Shown here: positions 20,405-30,498 of the stretch, piece by piece | Layout: every line of letters begins with the position of its first letter | How positions within the stretch are numbered: position 1 is the first letter of the stretch | Source: Alteromonas sp. C1M14 | GTDB taxonomy: Bacteria > Pseudomonadota > Gammaproteobacteria > Enterobacterales > Alteromonadaceae | Assembly (NCBI RefSeq): GCF_018860965.1 | Contig: NZ_JAHKQF010000015.1 | Span: forward strand, 62,001 to 126,000 | Direction: 5' to 3' | Length of the DNA stretch: 64,000 nt | Program-made: the position numbers and the translations under genes | The notes under the pieces: model-generated | What the model was told of the DNA's origin: nothing | The model's database searches: none | What the model saw: only the letters and a program-made list of their open reading frames with translations

Positions 20405-21031
20405 CTATTTAGTGGCGGCTGCGTCAGATCGATTTGTTAAAATCTGATCAATCAGGCCATACTCCTTGGCTTCTGAGGCACTCAGGAAGTTATCTCTGTC
20501 AGTGTCCTTCGCGACAGTATCGTAATCTTGCCCTGTGTGCTGTGCCATCAAACGATTTAACTTCTCTTTGATACTCAGAATTTCTTTCGCATGAATTTCA
20601 AAATCCGAAGCCTGGCCCTGAAATCCACCTAAAGGTTGATGTATCATCACTCTTGAATTGGGTAAACAATAACGCTTGCCCTTCGTGCCACCGGACAACA
20701 AAAAAGCGCCCATACTAGCAGCCTGACCAATACATACTGTACTGATGTCAGGTTTGATGAAGTTCATCGTATCATAAATTGCCATGCCTGCCGTAACAGA
20801 ACCACCCGGAGAGTTGATATACAAATAAATATCTTTCTCTGGATTTTCAGCTTCCAGGAAGAGCATCTGTGCGACGATCAAGTTCGCCATATGATCTTCT
20901 ACCTGACCCACCAAGAAAATAACGTTTTCTTTCAGTAGACGGGAATAAATATCGTAGGAACGTTCACCTTTAGACGTCTGCTCGACGACCATGGGGACTA
21001 ATGCATCTTGCGGTTCAAATGGGTTTATCAT
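20405..21031 (-). CDS. clpP: ClpXP protease subunit ClpP
   Basis: This 208-residue serine peptidase forms the tetradecameric chamber of ClpXP and ClpAP. The catalytic triad can be placed at Ser106 (QAASMGAF), His131 (MIHQPLGG) and Asp180 (DTDRDNF). [12 protein letters not shown] is the oxyanion and substrate-binding stretch. A short N-terminal propeptide before LVPMVVEQ is likely removed. It lies between tig and clpX on the same strand. Confidence 0.97.
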   Translation of the reverse strand: MINPFEPQDALVPMVVEQTSKGERSYDIYSRLLKENVIFLVGQVEDHMANLIVAQMLFLEAENPEKDIYLYINSPGGSVTAGMAIYDTMNFIKPDISTVCIGQAASMGAFLLSGGTKGKRYCLPNSRVMIHQPLGGFQGQASDFEIHAKEILSIKEKLNRLMAQHTGQDYDTVAKDTDRDNFLSASEAKEYGLIDQILTNRSDAAATK

Positions 21032-21049
21032 ATCTACCTTGATTTCTTA

Positions 21050-21088
21050 GCGTTAAAAACAACAATGCTCGGAAGGTTCCGAGCATTT
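21050..21088 (-). terminator. Hairpin after tig, probable terminator
   Basis: An 11-bp perfect inverted repeat (AATGCTCGGAA / TTCCGAGCATT) with a 2-base spacer lies between tig and clpP. On the minus strand it is followed by GTTGTTTTT, an imperfect T tract, so termination may be partial. Confidence 0.6.
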
Positions 21089-21129
21089 AAGCAGTTGCTG
21101 ACAGGGTAAGTCAATCAGGGGGGTAAAAA

Positions 21130-22437
21130 TTACGCCTGTTTGTTCATAACCTCGTCAAAAGCTTTGGTGACATCCTGAGTTTTGGCGTTTTCCAATACCC
21201 ATTCAATCGCCTGCTCTTCCAATGCGACATTGCGCATTTGGTTCATCAGTTCTTCGTTACCTTTATAATAGTCGATAACTTCCTGAGGATCTTCATAAGC
21301 AGAGGCAGAAGTCTCAATTAATGCCATAACTTTATCGTCATCGGCTTTGAGTTCATTTTGCTTGATGATTTCACCCAGTAACAAGCCAATGCGTACACGA
21401 CGCAATGCATTGTCTTTAAAAAGTTCCGCCGGTAATTCAGGCATATTTTGCGCGCCACCAGCCTGTTGGCTGAAACGTTGCTTAGCCTGTTCACGCAAAG
21501 CATTTACTTCTTGCTCGATAAGCGCTTCTGGAACGTCAAATTCGTTTTTCTCGATGAGCTTACTGATAACGTCTTCTTTTAACGTTGTTTTCAGTGTTTG
21601 GCTCAATTCACGTTCCATGTTTTTGCGTACTTCAGCTTTAAGCGCATCAACGCCGCCGTCTTCCACACCGAACAATTTCGCAAATTCTTCGTCAACGTCT
21701 GGTAATTGTTGACCTTCAACTTTCTTCACTGTCACACTAAATACAGCATCTTTACCTTTTAGCGCTTCTGCATGATAGTCTTCAGGGAAGGTCACTTCAA
21801 CTGTAACATCATCACCCTTCTTAGCGCCAACCAAAGGTTCTTCGAACCCTGGGATCATACGGTCTTTACCTAATTCAAGGCTAAAGTCTTCCGCTTTGCC
21901 GCCTTCGAACTCTTCACCATCTACGGTACCGGTAAAGTCGATAACAACGCGATCATCTTTTTTCGCTTTGCGACGGACTTCTTTCCACGTTGCGTGTTGC
22001 TTTTGCAACGTTTCCATCATGTTATCGAGGTCAGCATCGGCAATTTCAACCACCGGCTTCTCAATTTCTATTTCTTCAACACCTTTTACTTCCACTTCTG
22101 GATAAACTTCAAAGGCTGCAACAAATTCTAAATCCTGGCCATCTTCATCTTTAACCAGTTCAAATTTGGGCATACCGGCAGGATTGATTTTTTCCTGTAC
22201 GATTGCTTGATAGAAGTTCTGTTGCATTACGTCACCAGCAACTTCTTGGCGAACTGCCGCGCCAAAACGCTTTTTAATAACGCTTACAGGTACTTTACCC
22301 GGACGAAAACCGTTGATACGCTGCGTTTTTGCTAATTGTTGAAGACGCGATTTAACCGCTGAATCTACAGAATCTGCAGGTACGGTAATAGTAAGACGGC
22401 GTTCTAAACCCTGGGTCGTCTCGACTGAAACTTGCAT
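21130..22437 (-). CDS. tig: Trigger factor (ribosome-associated chaperone)
   Basis: This 435-residue chaperone binds the ribosome exit tunnel. The N-terminal ribosome-binding domain contains the signature GFRPGKVP near residue 44. The FKBP-type PPIase domain (about 150-245) has [19 protein letters not shown] and [11 protein letters not shown]. The C-terminal domain is helical and charged. Length is typical (about 430). It is first in the tig-clpP-clpX-lon cluster, with a plausible sigma-70 promoter upstream. Confidence 0.97.
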   Translation of the reverse strand: MQVSVETTQGLERRLTITVPADSVDSAVKSRLQQLAKTQRINGFRPGKVPVSVIKKRFGAAVRQEVAGDVMQQNFYQAIVQEKINPAGMPKFELVKDEDGQDLEFVAAFEVYPEVEVKGVEEIEIEKPVVEIADADLDNMMETLQKQHATWKEVRRKAKKDDRVVIDFTGTVDGEEFEGGKAEDFSLELGKDRMIPGFEEPLVGAKKGDDVTVEVTFPEDYHAEALKGKDAVFSVTVKKVEGQQLPDVDEEFAKLFGVEDGGVDALKAEVRKNMERELSQTLKTTLKEDVISKLIEKNEFDVPEALIEQEVNALREQAKQRFSQQAGGAQNMPELPAELFKDNALRRVRIGLLLGEIIKQNELKADDDKVMALIETSASAYEDPQEVIDYYKGNEELMNQMRNVALEEQAIEWVLENAKTQDVTKAFDEVMNKQA

Positions 22438-22590
22438 TATGTTACCTCAACTGTGCGTCTTAAAATGACGCTTTGTTTGTATCCCCTTTCCCGTCCTTGC
22501 CAAATCTAGGCGATTTACGCCCGGGTTAGAGGTGATTATTCAACAGTGCTAAACCGTTGTTTAAACACATTGGTTAAAAAAAGACGCGGT

Positions 22591-22619
22591 AGTATACAAG
22601 TAGGTTTCAGCAGAGTCGA
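22591..22619 (-). promoter_or_regulatory. Probable tig promoter
   Basis: On the minus strand TCGACT (22614-22619) and TATACT (22591-22596) are separated by 17 bp. The pair lies about 155 bp before the tig start codon. It is a reasonable sigma-70 match without experimental support. Confidence 0.4.
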
Positions 22620-22717
22620 GAGGGAACTAAAACAAATCGAAGGAAAATTGAATAAAAATGCACTATTAACCTGTCAATAGCGGTTATTTCGTGAAAAATA
22701 AGGAATTTAGGGGGAAA

Positions 22718-22794
22718 TGGTCGGTGAGACAGGATTTGAACCTGCGACCCCTTGGACCCAAACCAAGTGCGCTACCAAACTGCGCCACTCACCG
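22718..22794 (-). tRNA. tRNA-Pro (UGG), distal copy
   Basis: The minus strand folds as a 77-base cloverleaf including an encoded CCA. The acceptor starts CGGTGAG and pairs with CTCACCG. The anticodon loop reads TTTGGGT, giving UGG (Pro), and the T loop reads GGTTCAAATCC. It is the last gene of the tRNA operon and is identical to the proximal copy at 23148. Confidence 0.95.
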
Positions 22795-22896
22795 AACAAA
22801 AAGAAATCTAAGACCACATGATATGCGTCATAGGCGGTTTATAAAACCGACTTAAGGGGAGTGCACTTTTTTCACCCTTTATACTAAGGGAGAAAG

Positions 22897-22973
22897 TGGG
22901 GTGGACGATGGGACTTGAACCCACGACAACCGGAATCACAATCCGGGGCTCTACCAACTGAGCTACGCCCACC
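22897..22973 (-). tRNA. tRNA-His (GUG)
   Basis: The minus-strand cloverleaf has the anticodon loop ATTGTGATT, giving GUG (His). The 5' end carries the extra G (position -1) that pairs with C73 and is the identity element of tRNA-His. GTTCAAGTC is the T loop and CCA is encoded. Confidence 0.95.
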
Positions 22974-23046
22974 ACTGTAAAGTGCGTTGCAAACTTATTC
23001 TACTTCATTGCATAAGCAATGTCAGTAGTTCCTGCCAACTCGCCGA

Positions 23047-23123
<77 letters not shown>

Positions 23124-23147
23124 TCGACGAATCGAAGCTTGCAAAAA

Positions 23148-23224
23148 TGGTCGGTGAGACAGGATTTGAACCTGCGACCCCTTGGACCCAAACCAAGTGC
23201 GCTACCAAACTGCGCCACTCACCG
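23148..23224 (-). tRNA. tRNA-Pro (UGG), proximal copy
   Basis: This is the first gene of the tRNA operon. It is base-for-base identical to the copy at 22718-22794, including the encoded CCA, with anticodon UGG. Confidence 0.95.
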
Positions 23225-23267
23225 ACTGTGTAGCGGTTGTGAACTTCACTACCGTTACGGGGTGCGC

Positions 23268-23296
23268 ATAGTACCGACAAGACCCTACCTCGTCAA
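23268..23296 (-). promoter_or_regulatory. Promoter of the tRNA operon
   Basis: On the minus strand TTGACG (23291-23296), a 17-bp spacer and TACTAT (23268-23273) are followed by the GC-rich discriminator GCGCACCCCG. Such discriminators are typical of stringently controlled stable-RNA promoters. It lies about 45 bp before the first tRNA. Confidence 0.8.
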
Positions 23297-23450
23297 ACAC
23301 TTTTTTCAGCAAAAATGCTAACCGCTCACAATACATCCAATCTACTTCTTTTTTAGCCAATTATTCCCCTGTTCATGATGATTTTCACTTTGTCATCAAC
23401 TAACAAGTTATGAAACAATATAGGCAACTGATATTTACGAGAAACCTTGA

Positions 23451-24305
23451 ATGAGTGCCCACCTTATCGATGGCAAAGTAATTGCCAAACAAGTTCGCCA
23501 ACATGTAGCTGCTTATGTAGACTCTTTAAAAGAGGCCAATAAACGTTGTCCTGGTCTTGCCGTTGTCCTTGTGGGCAGCGACGCGGCCTCGCAAGTATAC
23601 GTCGCCAACAAACGTAAAGCCTGTGAAGAAGTCGGGTTTGTTTCTCGTTCGTTTGATCTGCCGGCCGATACTAGCCAAGATGAACTGCTGTCTTTAATAG
23701 ATACACTGAATGAAGACGATGAAATCGATGGCATTTTGGTACAACTGCCCCTTCCTGCTGGTTTAAACGCTGAATTAATTCTCGAACGAATTTTACCGCA
23801 AAAAGACGTGGACGGATTTCATCCTTATAATATTGGCCGATTAGCACAACGTATTCCTGCGTTGCGCCCATGTACCCCAAAAGGGATCATGACCATGATA
23901 GAAGCCACTAAACGGCCGGTTAAAGGGTTAGATGCGGTGATTATCGGCGCTAGCAACATTGTTGGCCGTCCTATGTCACTTGAGTTATTGCTGGCGGGCT
24001 GCACCGTCACCACCTGTCATAAATTCACCCAAGATTTAAAAGCCCATGTGCTTCGTGCTGATCTTGTGGTGGTGGCTGTAGGTAAACCGAATTTCATTCC
24101 CGGCGACTGGATCAAACAAGGTGCTATTGTGATTGATGTGGGTATTAACCGCTTATCAGACGGCTCGTTGGTCGGTGATGTGGATTTCGAGAAAGCCAAA
24201 ACCCGTGCCGGTTGGATCACACCGGTTCCCGGTGGTGTTGGCCCCATGACAGTGGCAAGTCTGATAGAAAATACCCTTGAAGCATACGTAAAATATCATT
24301 CATGA
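23451..24305 (+). CDS. folD: Methylenetetrahydrofolate dehydrogenase / methenyl-THF cyclohydrolase
   Basis: This 284-residue bifunctional cytoplasmic enzyme interconverts 5,10-methylene-, methenyl- and 10-formyl-THF. The signature [22 protein letters not shown] (cut by the catalytic Lys near residue 56), [11 protein letters not shown] and the NADP-binding [17 protein letters not shown] are present. The closing [15 protein letters not shown] is diagnostic. The stop overlaps the next gene by 4 bp (ATGA), so the DUF1415 gene is translationally coupled to it. Confidence 0.97.
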   Translation: MSAHLIDGKVIAKQVRQHVAAYVDSLKEANKRCPGLAVVLVGSDAASQVYVANKRKACEEVGFVSRSFDLPADTSQDELLSLIDTLNEDDEIDGILVQLPLPAGLNAELILERILPQKDVDGFHPYNIGRLAQRIPALRPCTPKGIMTMIEATKRPVKGLDAVIIGASNIVGRPMSLELLLAGCTVTTCHKFTQDLKAHVLRADLVVVAVGKPNFIPGDWIKQGAIVIDVGINRLSDGSLVGDVDFEKAKTRAGWITPVPGGVGPMTVASLIENTLEAYVKYHS

Positions 24306-24853
24306 ACAGCGCCATAATCAGTGCTACTCGGGCATGGTTAGAAAAAGTGGTAATAGGCTATAATTTCTGCCCTTTCGCCAAACCGGTCTTTGTGCCTGAA
24401 AAAATTGCCTATATCGTGCAACCTAGCGCTGATTTTGCTGACATGCTTGAAACCCTTTACGAGCAATGCAAACAGCTTCAGTGTGGCGAACATATCACCA
24501 CCACTTTGATTATCTATCCCAATGGCGTAGAGGCATTCGATACTTATCTTGATTTACTCGGGATGGCGGAACAATTCATGGACAGAAGTGGCTTTACTGG
24601 CGAGTTTCAACTCGCCAGTTTTCACCCTGACTATGTGTTTGCAGAGCAAGATCCAGATTCAGCCGCCAACTACACGAATCGAAGCCCCTACCCCATGTTA
24701 CATATTATCCGCGAAGTAGATATCGACATGGCAATGAAAGAAAAAGAAGACGCCAGCGCCATTTACCAACGTAATATCCGTAAAGCAAACACCTTGGGGG
24801 CAGCACACTTTGATGCCTTGCTCGCCGAGTTAAAACGCGACGGCAAAGCCTAG
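24302..24853 (+). CDS. DUF1415 family protein
   Basis: This 183-residue cytoplasmic protein belongs to the DUF1415 family by its start ([18 protein letters not shown] near residue 12) and the downstream [12 protein letters not shown] and [13 protein letters not shown] stretches. No catalytic role is established. One Cys at the FCPFA motif and an HPDY motif are the obvious conserved points. It overlaps folD by 4 bp, indicating cotranslation. Confidence 0.82.
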   Translation: MNSAIISATRAWLEKVVIGYNFCPFAKPVFVPEKIAYIVQPSADFADMLETLYEQCKQLQCGEHITTTLIIYPNGVEAFDTYLDLLGMAEQFMDRSGFTGEFQLASFHPDYVFAEQDPDSAANYTNRSPYPMLHIIREVDIDMAMKEKEDASAIYQRNIRKANTLGAAHFDALLAELKRDGKA

Positions 24854-24861
24854 CGAGTCAA

Positions 24862-25839
24862 TTAAGATTGCAGCAGAGTAGATAGGGACACCTCAAAGGG
24901 CTGCACTTGATATTCTGAAAGAACAAATACCCATTCCGATACCCAATGGGGCGAATCTGGGGTGTTGATCCACAATTGATAGTGTCCATTTTCATCTGGC
25001 GTGGACACGTACAACCAAACTTTGCTTTCGTCTTCTAGGGTAAACAACCATTGCTGTGCAATCGTCACCTCATTCCACTCGTGTTGAAGGAACGGCTTTA
25101 CGGCTTCGTAGTCAATGTGCATTAACCCATTCACCGCTTCTGATACGGCGAGCGGATGATAAAGCGCGCCCTCATCAACGGACGGGATAGTCCATTCCCC
25201 ATCCTCTTTTCTTTCAAAATCCAGAGGCGACGTACCCGTTACTTCTTTTACCACACTCAAGAGCATTTTCTCTTTAAATGGCATGACATCACGACTTAGC
25301 CAATCGCCTTGAGTGGCCGGCAACGGTATGCGTTCACTAACTAACATACTTGTCTGTTCTTCAGGCTGACGCACATAGGTACCCCGTTGCCCTTTTGCCA
25401 TGCGCCCCACCAGCAAAGAAAAAACCTCCCGTGGGCCACCGATTTCTACCAATACCGATTGGGCGTCTTCGCTGCGCACACTTTCTACCCCAAGACGCGT
25501 ATAGTTTTCCGCATTTGCGGTTTTCGACTCAACCACCGCGATATTGGTTAAGGCACCGGCAAATTGCGCTAATTTCCCTGTATCCGAGGGAAATGTCATG
25601 ATGGTATCTAAATGGGTAGCCAACCATTGATCTTTTTCTTTCACCGCGGAAAAAAGCACGCCGTTGTGGTTTTCGATTTTTATTCTTTGAATGTCTTTGG
25701 CCGCGCGGGCAATATCCACCGCCAAAGATTGCTCAGCGGAATGCTGCTCGTCTTCTCTTTGTGTTTGTAACTCGACCCACCAGACAAAGCTTCCAGCGCC
25801 GAAGGTTAATAAAGCAAGAATAAGGATCCGCAAACTCAT
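24862..25839 (-). CDS. DUF4340 family protein of Gld-like ABC module 1
   Basis: This 325-residue protein has one N-terminal hydrophobic helix (LRILILALLTFGAGSFVWWV) and a long extracytoplasmic part with repeating strands such as IKIENHNGVLFSAVKEKDQWLATH, a layout typical of DUF4340. Such proteins accompany Gld-type ABC transporters. It is the last gene of a four-gene minus-strand operon and overlaps the GldG-like gene by 4 bp. A paralogue (42049-43050) ends the second module. Substrate and function are unknown. Confidence 0.75.
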   Translation of the reverse strand: MSLRILILALLTFGAGSFVWWVELQTQREDEQHSAEQSLAVDIARAAKDIQRIKIENHNGVLFSAVKEKDQWLATHLDTIMTFPSDTGKLAQFAGALTNIAVVESKTANAENYTRLGVESVRSEDAQSVLVEIGGPREVFSLLVGRMAKGQRGTYVRQPEEQTSMLVSERIPLPATQGDWLSRDVMPFKEKMLLSVVKEVTGTSPLDFERKEDGEWTIPSVDEGALYHPLAVSEAVNGLMHIDYEAVKPFLQHEWNEVTIAQQWLFTLEDESKVWLYVSTPDENGHYQLWINTPDSPHWVSEWVFVLSEYQVQPFEVSLSTLLQS

Positions 25840-27686
25840 GACGACTCCGAGGTATAAAACTTTCTAGCCCGTCGCTTGAACACAAAGGCACAAACTAACA
25901 GCAGTAAAATAAGTAAAAGTGGGGCAACAATAATATTCGCAATTTTTAATCTGTTACCAAGCCGATCAATTTCTTGATCCAATTTATAGCGCACTTCTCG
26001 TAATGCCTGGCGGATAGCGACCCGCTTTGCGATTTGTTCATCAATGGCCATTTGTTGTTCATCAGAGAAAACAATATTGCCGCCCTGACCCGGCTGGTTT
26101 TGTAATTCGCTAAGTGCCGCTTCATTGTCTGCTAACTGTTGTTGCAACACTTCTTCTTGTTCACGGTATTTTTCTTCGGCCTGGGTTTCCAACTCTTCCA
26201 CCCGGGTAAAAGGCCTAGCAAAGGTTCCTCTGGCGCGTATACCAATTAAGGCGCTGCTACCGGTCAGGTTCTCAATCACGTTAACAACAAAGTCACCATT
26301 GTTGGCAAATGGCGTAAATAGGGTTTCGCCATAAAAGGGCGATTGCTGTACCCAAAATCGATCTGACAGTAAATCAGCATCTGCAACAACAATTAGATTC
26401 AGATCTTGGGTGGCGGCCTTGTAGTCTTGGGCTAATACCGGTGACTCAGGGGCTTGAAAGTAAGATCGGGCTTTACCCGTATACCTTGCCGCCAGAATGT
26501 AATTTGTTGTATTCCCGCCAAAGCGCCGTTGCAACGATGCAGGCCTTAAGGTTTCCGCATAGTTATCGGCATTGGTCAGCCCAGCATTGGTGGAAGACTG
26601 CATCAAGGGTGTCATGGTAAGACCCGGTTTAGAAATTGGCTCTAACGCACCAAAAGACGCACCATTTAACGACTCTAAATTTGCGGTAGTCACATCGTTG
26701 CGATCAAGTTGCTGGGCGGTGAGACCTAAAATACCAAAGTGCTTAATGCGCTTGCCGTCTTCATCTCTAAAATCGAGTCCTAATTGGGCATCAAGCACCA
26801 CGTTGGTTAAATCTGTCTTGATACCCCAGGCTTTTAACAACGGCAACGACGATGAGTTGGCCTGCTGGAATCGTAATGATGCCACCGCGTCGGCTTCGTA
26901 GTGGGGATCGATAAAGGCAAGAATACGCCCGTTGTGCATGGCGAACTGATCAATAGAATACAGCAAGCTGTCCGACAAACCTTGAGGATGCATCAGGATC
27001 ACCACGTCGGTTCCATCTGCGATGGCCTCATCATCGGCTCGCACAATATGAATGTCATAAAGCTGGGAAAGCTGCTGATAAAACACCATGGGGCCGACGT
27101 ATCGCCCTGTGACCGGATCTTGTCCACCGGCCACGGGTAAATCAGTCACAATGGACAGCGTCATGGTATCTGGCTCTGTGAGCTGATAAATCAGTTTACT
27201 GATATCGTACTCAAGAAACTGTTCATTTTTCGGATCAAAAAATGGAATAGTAAACTGATCATCAAGCAAATTGGTGCCGGCCAGACCAAAATAAATGGTC
27301 TCACCCAAATGGCCAATGGCCGCGCCGGTCAGCCCAAACTGGTTTGCTTTGTCTTCGCTGGCAGAAAAAGGGATAGGGTCAATCACCTGCAGCTTCAACT
27401 TGCCATTGGCGGCTTGAACATATTCTTCCAATAAACTTTTAACACGGCTGGCGTAGTTACGTAACGATGTCATACCCGCCGTATCTGTATCTGAATAAAA
27501 GAAATACAGCGTCACTGGTTCGTCGAGGGACTGAAGCACCTGCTGACTACCGGCAGACAAGGAAAAAATTTGGCTTTCTGTTAGATCCGCCCGATATCGC
27601 CCTAAGTAGGTGTTATTAATATAAACCAATAAAACGAAGAGTATGGCCAACAGGGTTAGGCTAATAATTGCATTGAGTTTTTTCAT
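25836..27686 (-). CDS. GldG-like ABC transporter auxiliary protein, module 1
   Basis: This 616-residue protein has an N-terminal helix (LNAIISLTLLAILFVLLVYI) and a C-terminal helix (IIVAPLLLILLLLVCAFVF) flanking a large extracytoplasmic region. It reads like GldG / ABC_transp_aux proteins: QIFSLSAGSQQVLQSLDEPVTLYFF, VIDPIPFS, and LIVVADADLLSDRFW near residue 420. A coiled coil (about 510-590) precedes the last helix. GldAFG is needed for gliding in Bacteroidetes, but relatives in gammaproteobacteria have no known role. It lies between the permease and DUF4340 genes. Confidence 0.78.
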   Translation of the reverse strand: MKKLNAIISLTLLAILFVLLVYINNTYLGRYRADLTESQIFSLSAGSQQVLQSLDEPVTLYFFYSDTDTAGMTSLRNYASRVKSLLEEYVQAANGKLKLQVIDPIPFSASEDKANQFGLTGAAIGHLGETIYFGLAGTNLLDDQFTIPFFDPKNEQFLEYDISKLIYQLTEPDTMTLSIVTDLPVAGGQDPVTGRYVGPMVFYQQLSQLYDIHIVRADDEAIADGTDVVILMHPQGLSDSLLYSIDQFAMHNGRILAFIDPHYEADAVASLRFQQANSSSLPLLKAWGIKTDLTNVVLDAQLGLDFRDEDGKRIKHFGILGLTAQQLDRNDVTTANLESLNGASFGALEPISKPGLTMTPLMQSSTNAGLTNADNYAETLRPASLQRRFGGNTTNYILAARYTGKARSYFQAPESPVLAQDYKAATQDLNLIVVADADLLSDRFWVQQSPFYGETLFTPFANNGDFVVNVIENLTGSSALIGIRARGTFARPFTRVEELETQAEEKYREQEEVLQQQLADNEAALSELQNQPGQGGNIVFSDEQQMAIDEQIAKRVAIRQALREVRYKLDQEIDRLGNRLKIANIIVAPLLLILLLLVCAFVFKRRARKFYTSESS

Positions 27687-27688
27687 CT

Positions 27689-28423
27689 CTACGCCGCCCT
27701 ATTTTCATCGACGATAATACTACATGCATACAGCCACACCGTAATAACCAGCAAAAAGTAAACAATATCATCGGCCGCAAGTACGCCACGAGACATGGTA
27801 TCGAAGTGGGTAAGAAAACTTAACGATGCGACAGTATCGATGATTGTATTGCTGGCCCAACTTCTGAATATATCAAGCACCATTTCAAAGCCACTGACGA
27901 CAAAAACAGCGCACATTATCACCGCAACTATAAAGGCGACGACCTGATTTCGAGTAAGGGCCGAGACGCAAATACTGATTGCCAAAAACGCCCCTCCCAT
28001 TAGCCAGCTTCCAATATATGCCGCGACAATCACGCCGTTGTCAGGATTGCCTAGGTAATTTACCGTTAGCCACAATGGGGTCGTCATCATAAGCGCGAGC
28101 GCTAAGATCAGCCAACACGCCAGAAACTTCCCCACCACCGCTTCTCCCACAGAAACCGGCAACGACATAAGTAACTCGATGGTGCCAGCTTTTCGCTCTT
28201 CTGCCCAAGTTCGCATGGCGAACGCTGGCACCAGTAATAAATATAACCACGGATGAAAGCTAAAGTAGGGGAGTAAATCCGCTTGCCCGCGATGATAAAA
28301 ATCACCAACAAAAAATGTCAGCACACTGCTTAACACCAAAAATATTGAAAGGTAGACATACGCCACAGGAGTAGCAAAAAAGCTACCAAATTCTCGGCGG
28401 GCTATGGCAAAACAACGTCTCAT
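27689..28423 (-). CDS. GldF-like ABC transporter permease, module 1
   Basis: This 244-residue protein has six hydrophobic helices and the ABC-2 type permease stretch AMRTWAEERKAGTIELLMSLPVSVGEAVVGKF near residue 70, which the second module repeats almost exactly. The start overlaps the ATPase stop by 4 bp, and the GldG-like gene begins 2 bp after its own stop. It would form the membrane part of the ABC complex. The transported substrate is unknown. Confidence 0.82.
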   Translation of the reverse strand: MRRCFAIARREFGSFFATPVAYVYLSIFLVLSSVLTFFVGDFYHRGQADLLPYFSFHPWLYLLLVPAFAMRTWAEERKAGTIELLMSLPVSVGEAVVGKFLACWLILALALMMTTPLWLTVNYLGNPDNGVIVAAYIGSWLMGGAFLAISICVSALTRNQVVAFIVAVIMCAVFVVSGFEMVLDIFRSWASNTIIDTVASLSFLTHFDTMSRGVLAADDIVYFLLVITVWLYACSIIVDENRAA

Positions 28424-29361
28424 TCCGTGACCTCTCCTTGTGTACTCTCCTGGGTAGTTATTTCTCGGAACACGTCTTCTAAACGACCATCTTCAATGGT
28501 GAATTTATCCACCGGTAAACGAAAGTGACTAATATGCTCCACCACGGCAGTCATAATCAATTTCCCCGGCTCAGGGAATAACGTCACATCACCGGAATGA
28601 CGGTCAACAACCATTTCATCTACCCCTTCTATTTCTGCCAAACCAGAAATATCTGCCGCATAGCTAAAATGTAACGTTACCGCTTGATGGTAGCGAGAAC
28701 GCTGTTGCAACTCTGCCGGCGTACCATCAAAACGTAATTTGCCTTCTGCGATGATCATGGTGCGGTTACATACCGCAGTGACTTCCTCTAAAATATGGGT
28801 AGAGATAATCACGATTTTTTCTTTTGATAAGGCGCGGATTAACTCTCTAACTTGATGCTTTTGATTGGGATCTAGCCCATCTGTGGGCTCGTCTAAAATA
28901 AGAATATCAGGATCATGGACAAGAGCTTGGGCCAAACCGATACGATGACGAAAGCCTTTTGAGAGCTCTTCGATTCTGCGGTTTAACACATCCTGTAATG
29001 CCACTTTATCAATTACGTGCTTGAGGCGTTGTCGGCGGGTTGCCCCCTTTAGACCGCGCACAGTGGCAATAAAGTGTAAGAACTGGAAAACCGTCATATC
29101 ATTGTATAGCGGTGCGCCTTCAGGTAAATAACCAATACGTTGTTGTATTTTTTTAGCCTGCGTGGACATACTAAGATCGTCGATACTCACCGAGCCCGAT
29201 GACGGCGTAAGAAACCCCGTGAGCATTTTCATCGTGGTTGACTTCCCTGCTCCATTAGGGCCAAGAAAACCCACTATTTCACCGGGTTTGATGGTAAATG
29301 TTAAGTCATCTACGGCCGTCAAACCGTGGAAACGACGGCTTAGATTTTCTACAGCGATCAT
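28420..29361 (-). CDS. GldA-like ABC transporter ATP-binding protein, module 1
   Basis: This 313-residue ATPase has Walker A GPNGAGKST near residue 38, the signature LSKGFRHR and Walker B ILILDEPTDGLDP, followed by a variable C-terminal domain of about 90 residues. I choose the ATG at 29361 (MIAVENLSRRF), because the 38 residues upstream in the longer frame do not resemble the fold. It heads the four-gene module 1 operon, and a candidate promoter lies just upstream. Confidence 0.85.
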   Translation of the reverse strand: MIAVENLSRRFHGLTAVDDLTFTIKPGEIVGFLGPNGAGKSTTMKMLTGFLTPSSGSVSIDDLSMSTQAKKIQQRIGYLPEGAPLYNDMTVFQFLHFIATVRGLKGATRRQRLKHVIDKVALQDVLNRRIEELSKGFRHRIGLAQALVHDPDILILDEPTDGLDPNQKHQVRELIRALSKEKIVIISTHILEEVTAVCNRTMIIAEGKLRFDGTPAELQQRSRYHQAVTLHFSYAADISGLAEIEGVDEMVVDRHSGDVTLFPEPGKLIMTAVVEHISHFRLPVDKFTIEDGRLEDVFREITTQESTQGEVTE

Positions 29362-29447
29362 AGCGTTCCATTTGCTACTGGTGTTAATAATGCGATAACG
29401 GATGGCTTTATGTGGCGGCAATAAAGAAAGCACCATCCCCCCTTCAG

Positions 29448-29475
29448 TTAATAGTGCCACATTCAGGGACTTCAA
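29448..29475 (-). promoter_or_regulatory. Candidate promoter of Gld-like ABC module 1
   Basis: On the minus strand TTGAAG (29470-29475), a 16-bp spacer and TATTAA (29448-29453) lie about 85 bp before the ATPase start and downstream of the terminator at 29501. The match is moderate. Confidence 0.35.
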
Positions 29476-29500
29476 GCACTTGTTCCCAACACAAAAGCAT

Positions 29501-29530
29501 AAAAAAACCCTGCACAGAAGGCAGGGTTAA
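29501..29530 (-). terminator. Leftward terminator without a recognised upstream gene
   Basis: On the minus strand AACCCTGC, a 7-base loop and GCAGGGTT run into seven T residues. It is a good intrinsic terminator. No minus-strand gene ends just before it, because the next gene to the right (trmO) is on the plus strand. It may end a small RNA or act as a leader attenuator for the ABC operon. Confidence 0.7.
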
Positions 29531-29655
29531 AAATAAGGATTCCAGGGATTAAGAAGTCGACCAGCGTGTTTATGCCAATGAACTAACTTAAGGTGCTTAC
29601 GCTAACAAAAGAATATGTGATAATTGTGACATTCTTTTTTTAATATGCTGCCAGT

Positions 29656-30387
29656 GTGAATACGTCCATGCCGTCCATTGAACCTATAGGCACCATCACT
29701 ACCCCTTTTAAACAGAAGTTTGCCATTCCACGGCAACCCAATTTGGCGAATGCCAAGGGCGTGATTCAATTTTATGACGCCTATGCAAACCCTCACGCTT
29801 TTACAGGCATAGAACAATATAGCCACCTTTGGGTGATGTTCCACTTTCATGCCACCGCCCATCGAGGTTGGAAACCTGCCGTTAAAGCCCCGCGACTGGG
29901 AGGCAATGCGAAACTGGGCGTATTTGCCAGTCGCAGTACACATCGACCAAATAATATTGGTCTGTCCGTGGTAAAAAATGGCGGCGTAACCGTACGTCAA
30001 GGAAAAGCCGTTCTTACTGTGTTTGGTGTTGATCTCCTTGATGGTACACCTATTGTCGATATTAAGCCCTATGTGGCCTATGCCGATAGTTTGCCCCACG
30101 CGACAGATAACCTTGATACCTACGGTAGCATCCCTCAGCGTCCCGTGATATTTAGTGACACGGCACAAGAACAATGCGCTAAGAGGCAGGCCCAATTACC
30201 GGATTTGGTCGACCTTATCCGCGCCGTGTTATCCCAAGACCCTCGCCCAGCCTATCGTCACGGACAAATAAATGACGATAAAATCTACAAAGTTGCCTTA
30301 TACGACACTGATATTAGTTGGCAGGTCAAGTCAGATGCCATCTATGTGTTAGATATTGCCCGTATAGACCAAAATATCGGAAGTTAG
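29656..30387 (+). CDS. trmO: tRNA t6A37 N6-methyltransferase TrmO (TsaA family)
   Basis: This 243-residue protein of the TsaA/TrmO family uses SAM to methylate t6A to m6t6A at position 37 of some tRNAs. The family motifs are clear: IGTITTPFKQKFAIPRQP near the N-terminus and GVFASRSTHRPNNIGLS near residue 97, with VDIKPYVAYADS later. The frame starts at GTG 29656; an ATG at 29668 (MPSIEPIG) is equally possible since neither has a clear ribosome-binding site. It stands alone upstream of proS. Confidence 0.9.
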   Translation: MNTSMPSIEPIGTITTPFKQKFAIPRQPNLANAKGVIQFYDAYANPHAFTGIEQYSHLWVMFHFHATAHRGWKPAVKAPRLGGNAKLGVFASRSTHRPNNIGLSVVKNGGVTVRQGKAVLTVFGVDLLDGTPIVDIKPYVAYADSLPHATDNLDTYGSIPQRPVIFSDTAQEQCAKRQAQLPDLVDLIRAVLSQDPRPAYRHGQINDDKIYKVALYDTDISWQVKSDAIYVLDIARIDQNIGS

Positions 30388-30498
30388 CAGCGCAAATTCC
30401 CACCTTCATCAATAAACCGGAAAAACGGCTTTTGCGGCTATTTTTATACTGCTAGAATGACGCGGTTTATATTTGATGTTATAGGATGAGTCACCGTA

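Noticed and set aside
21032..21129. Sigma-32 promoter before clpP
   Set aside because: No pairing of a CTTGAAA-like and a CCCCATnT-like element at proper spacing occurs in this gap.
29602..30195. 197-codon minus-strand ORF antisense to trmO
   Set aside because: It lies almost wholly opposite trmO, has no domain signature and no ribosome-binding site; trmO has clear family motifs.
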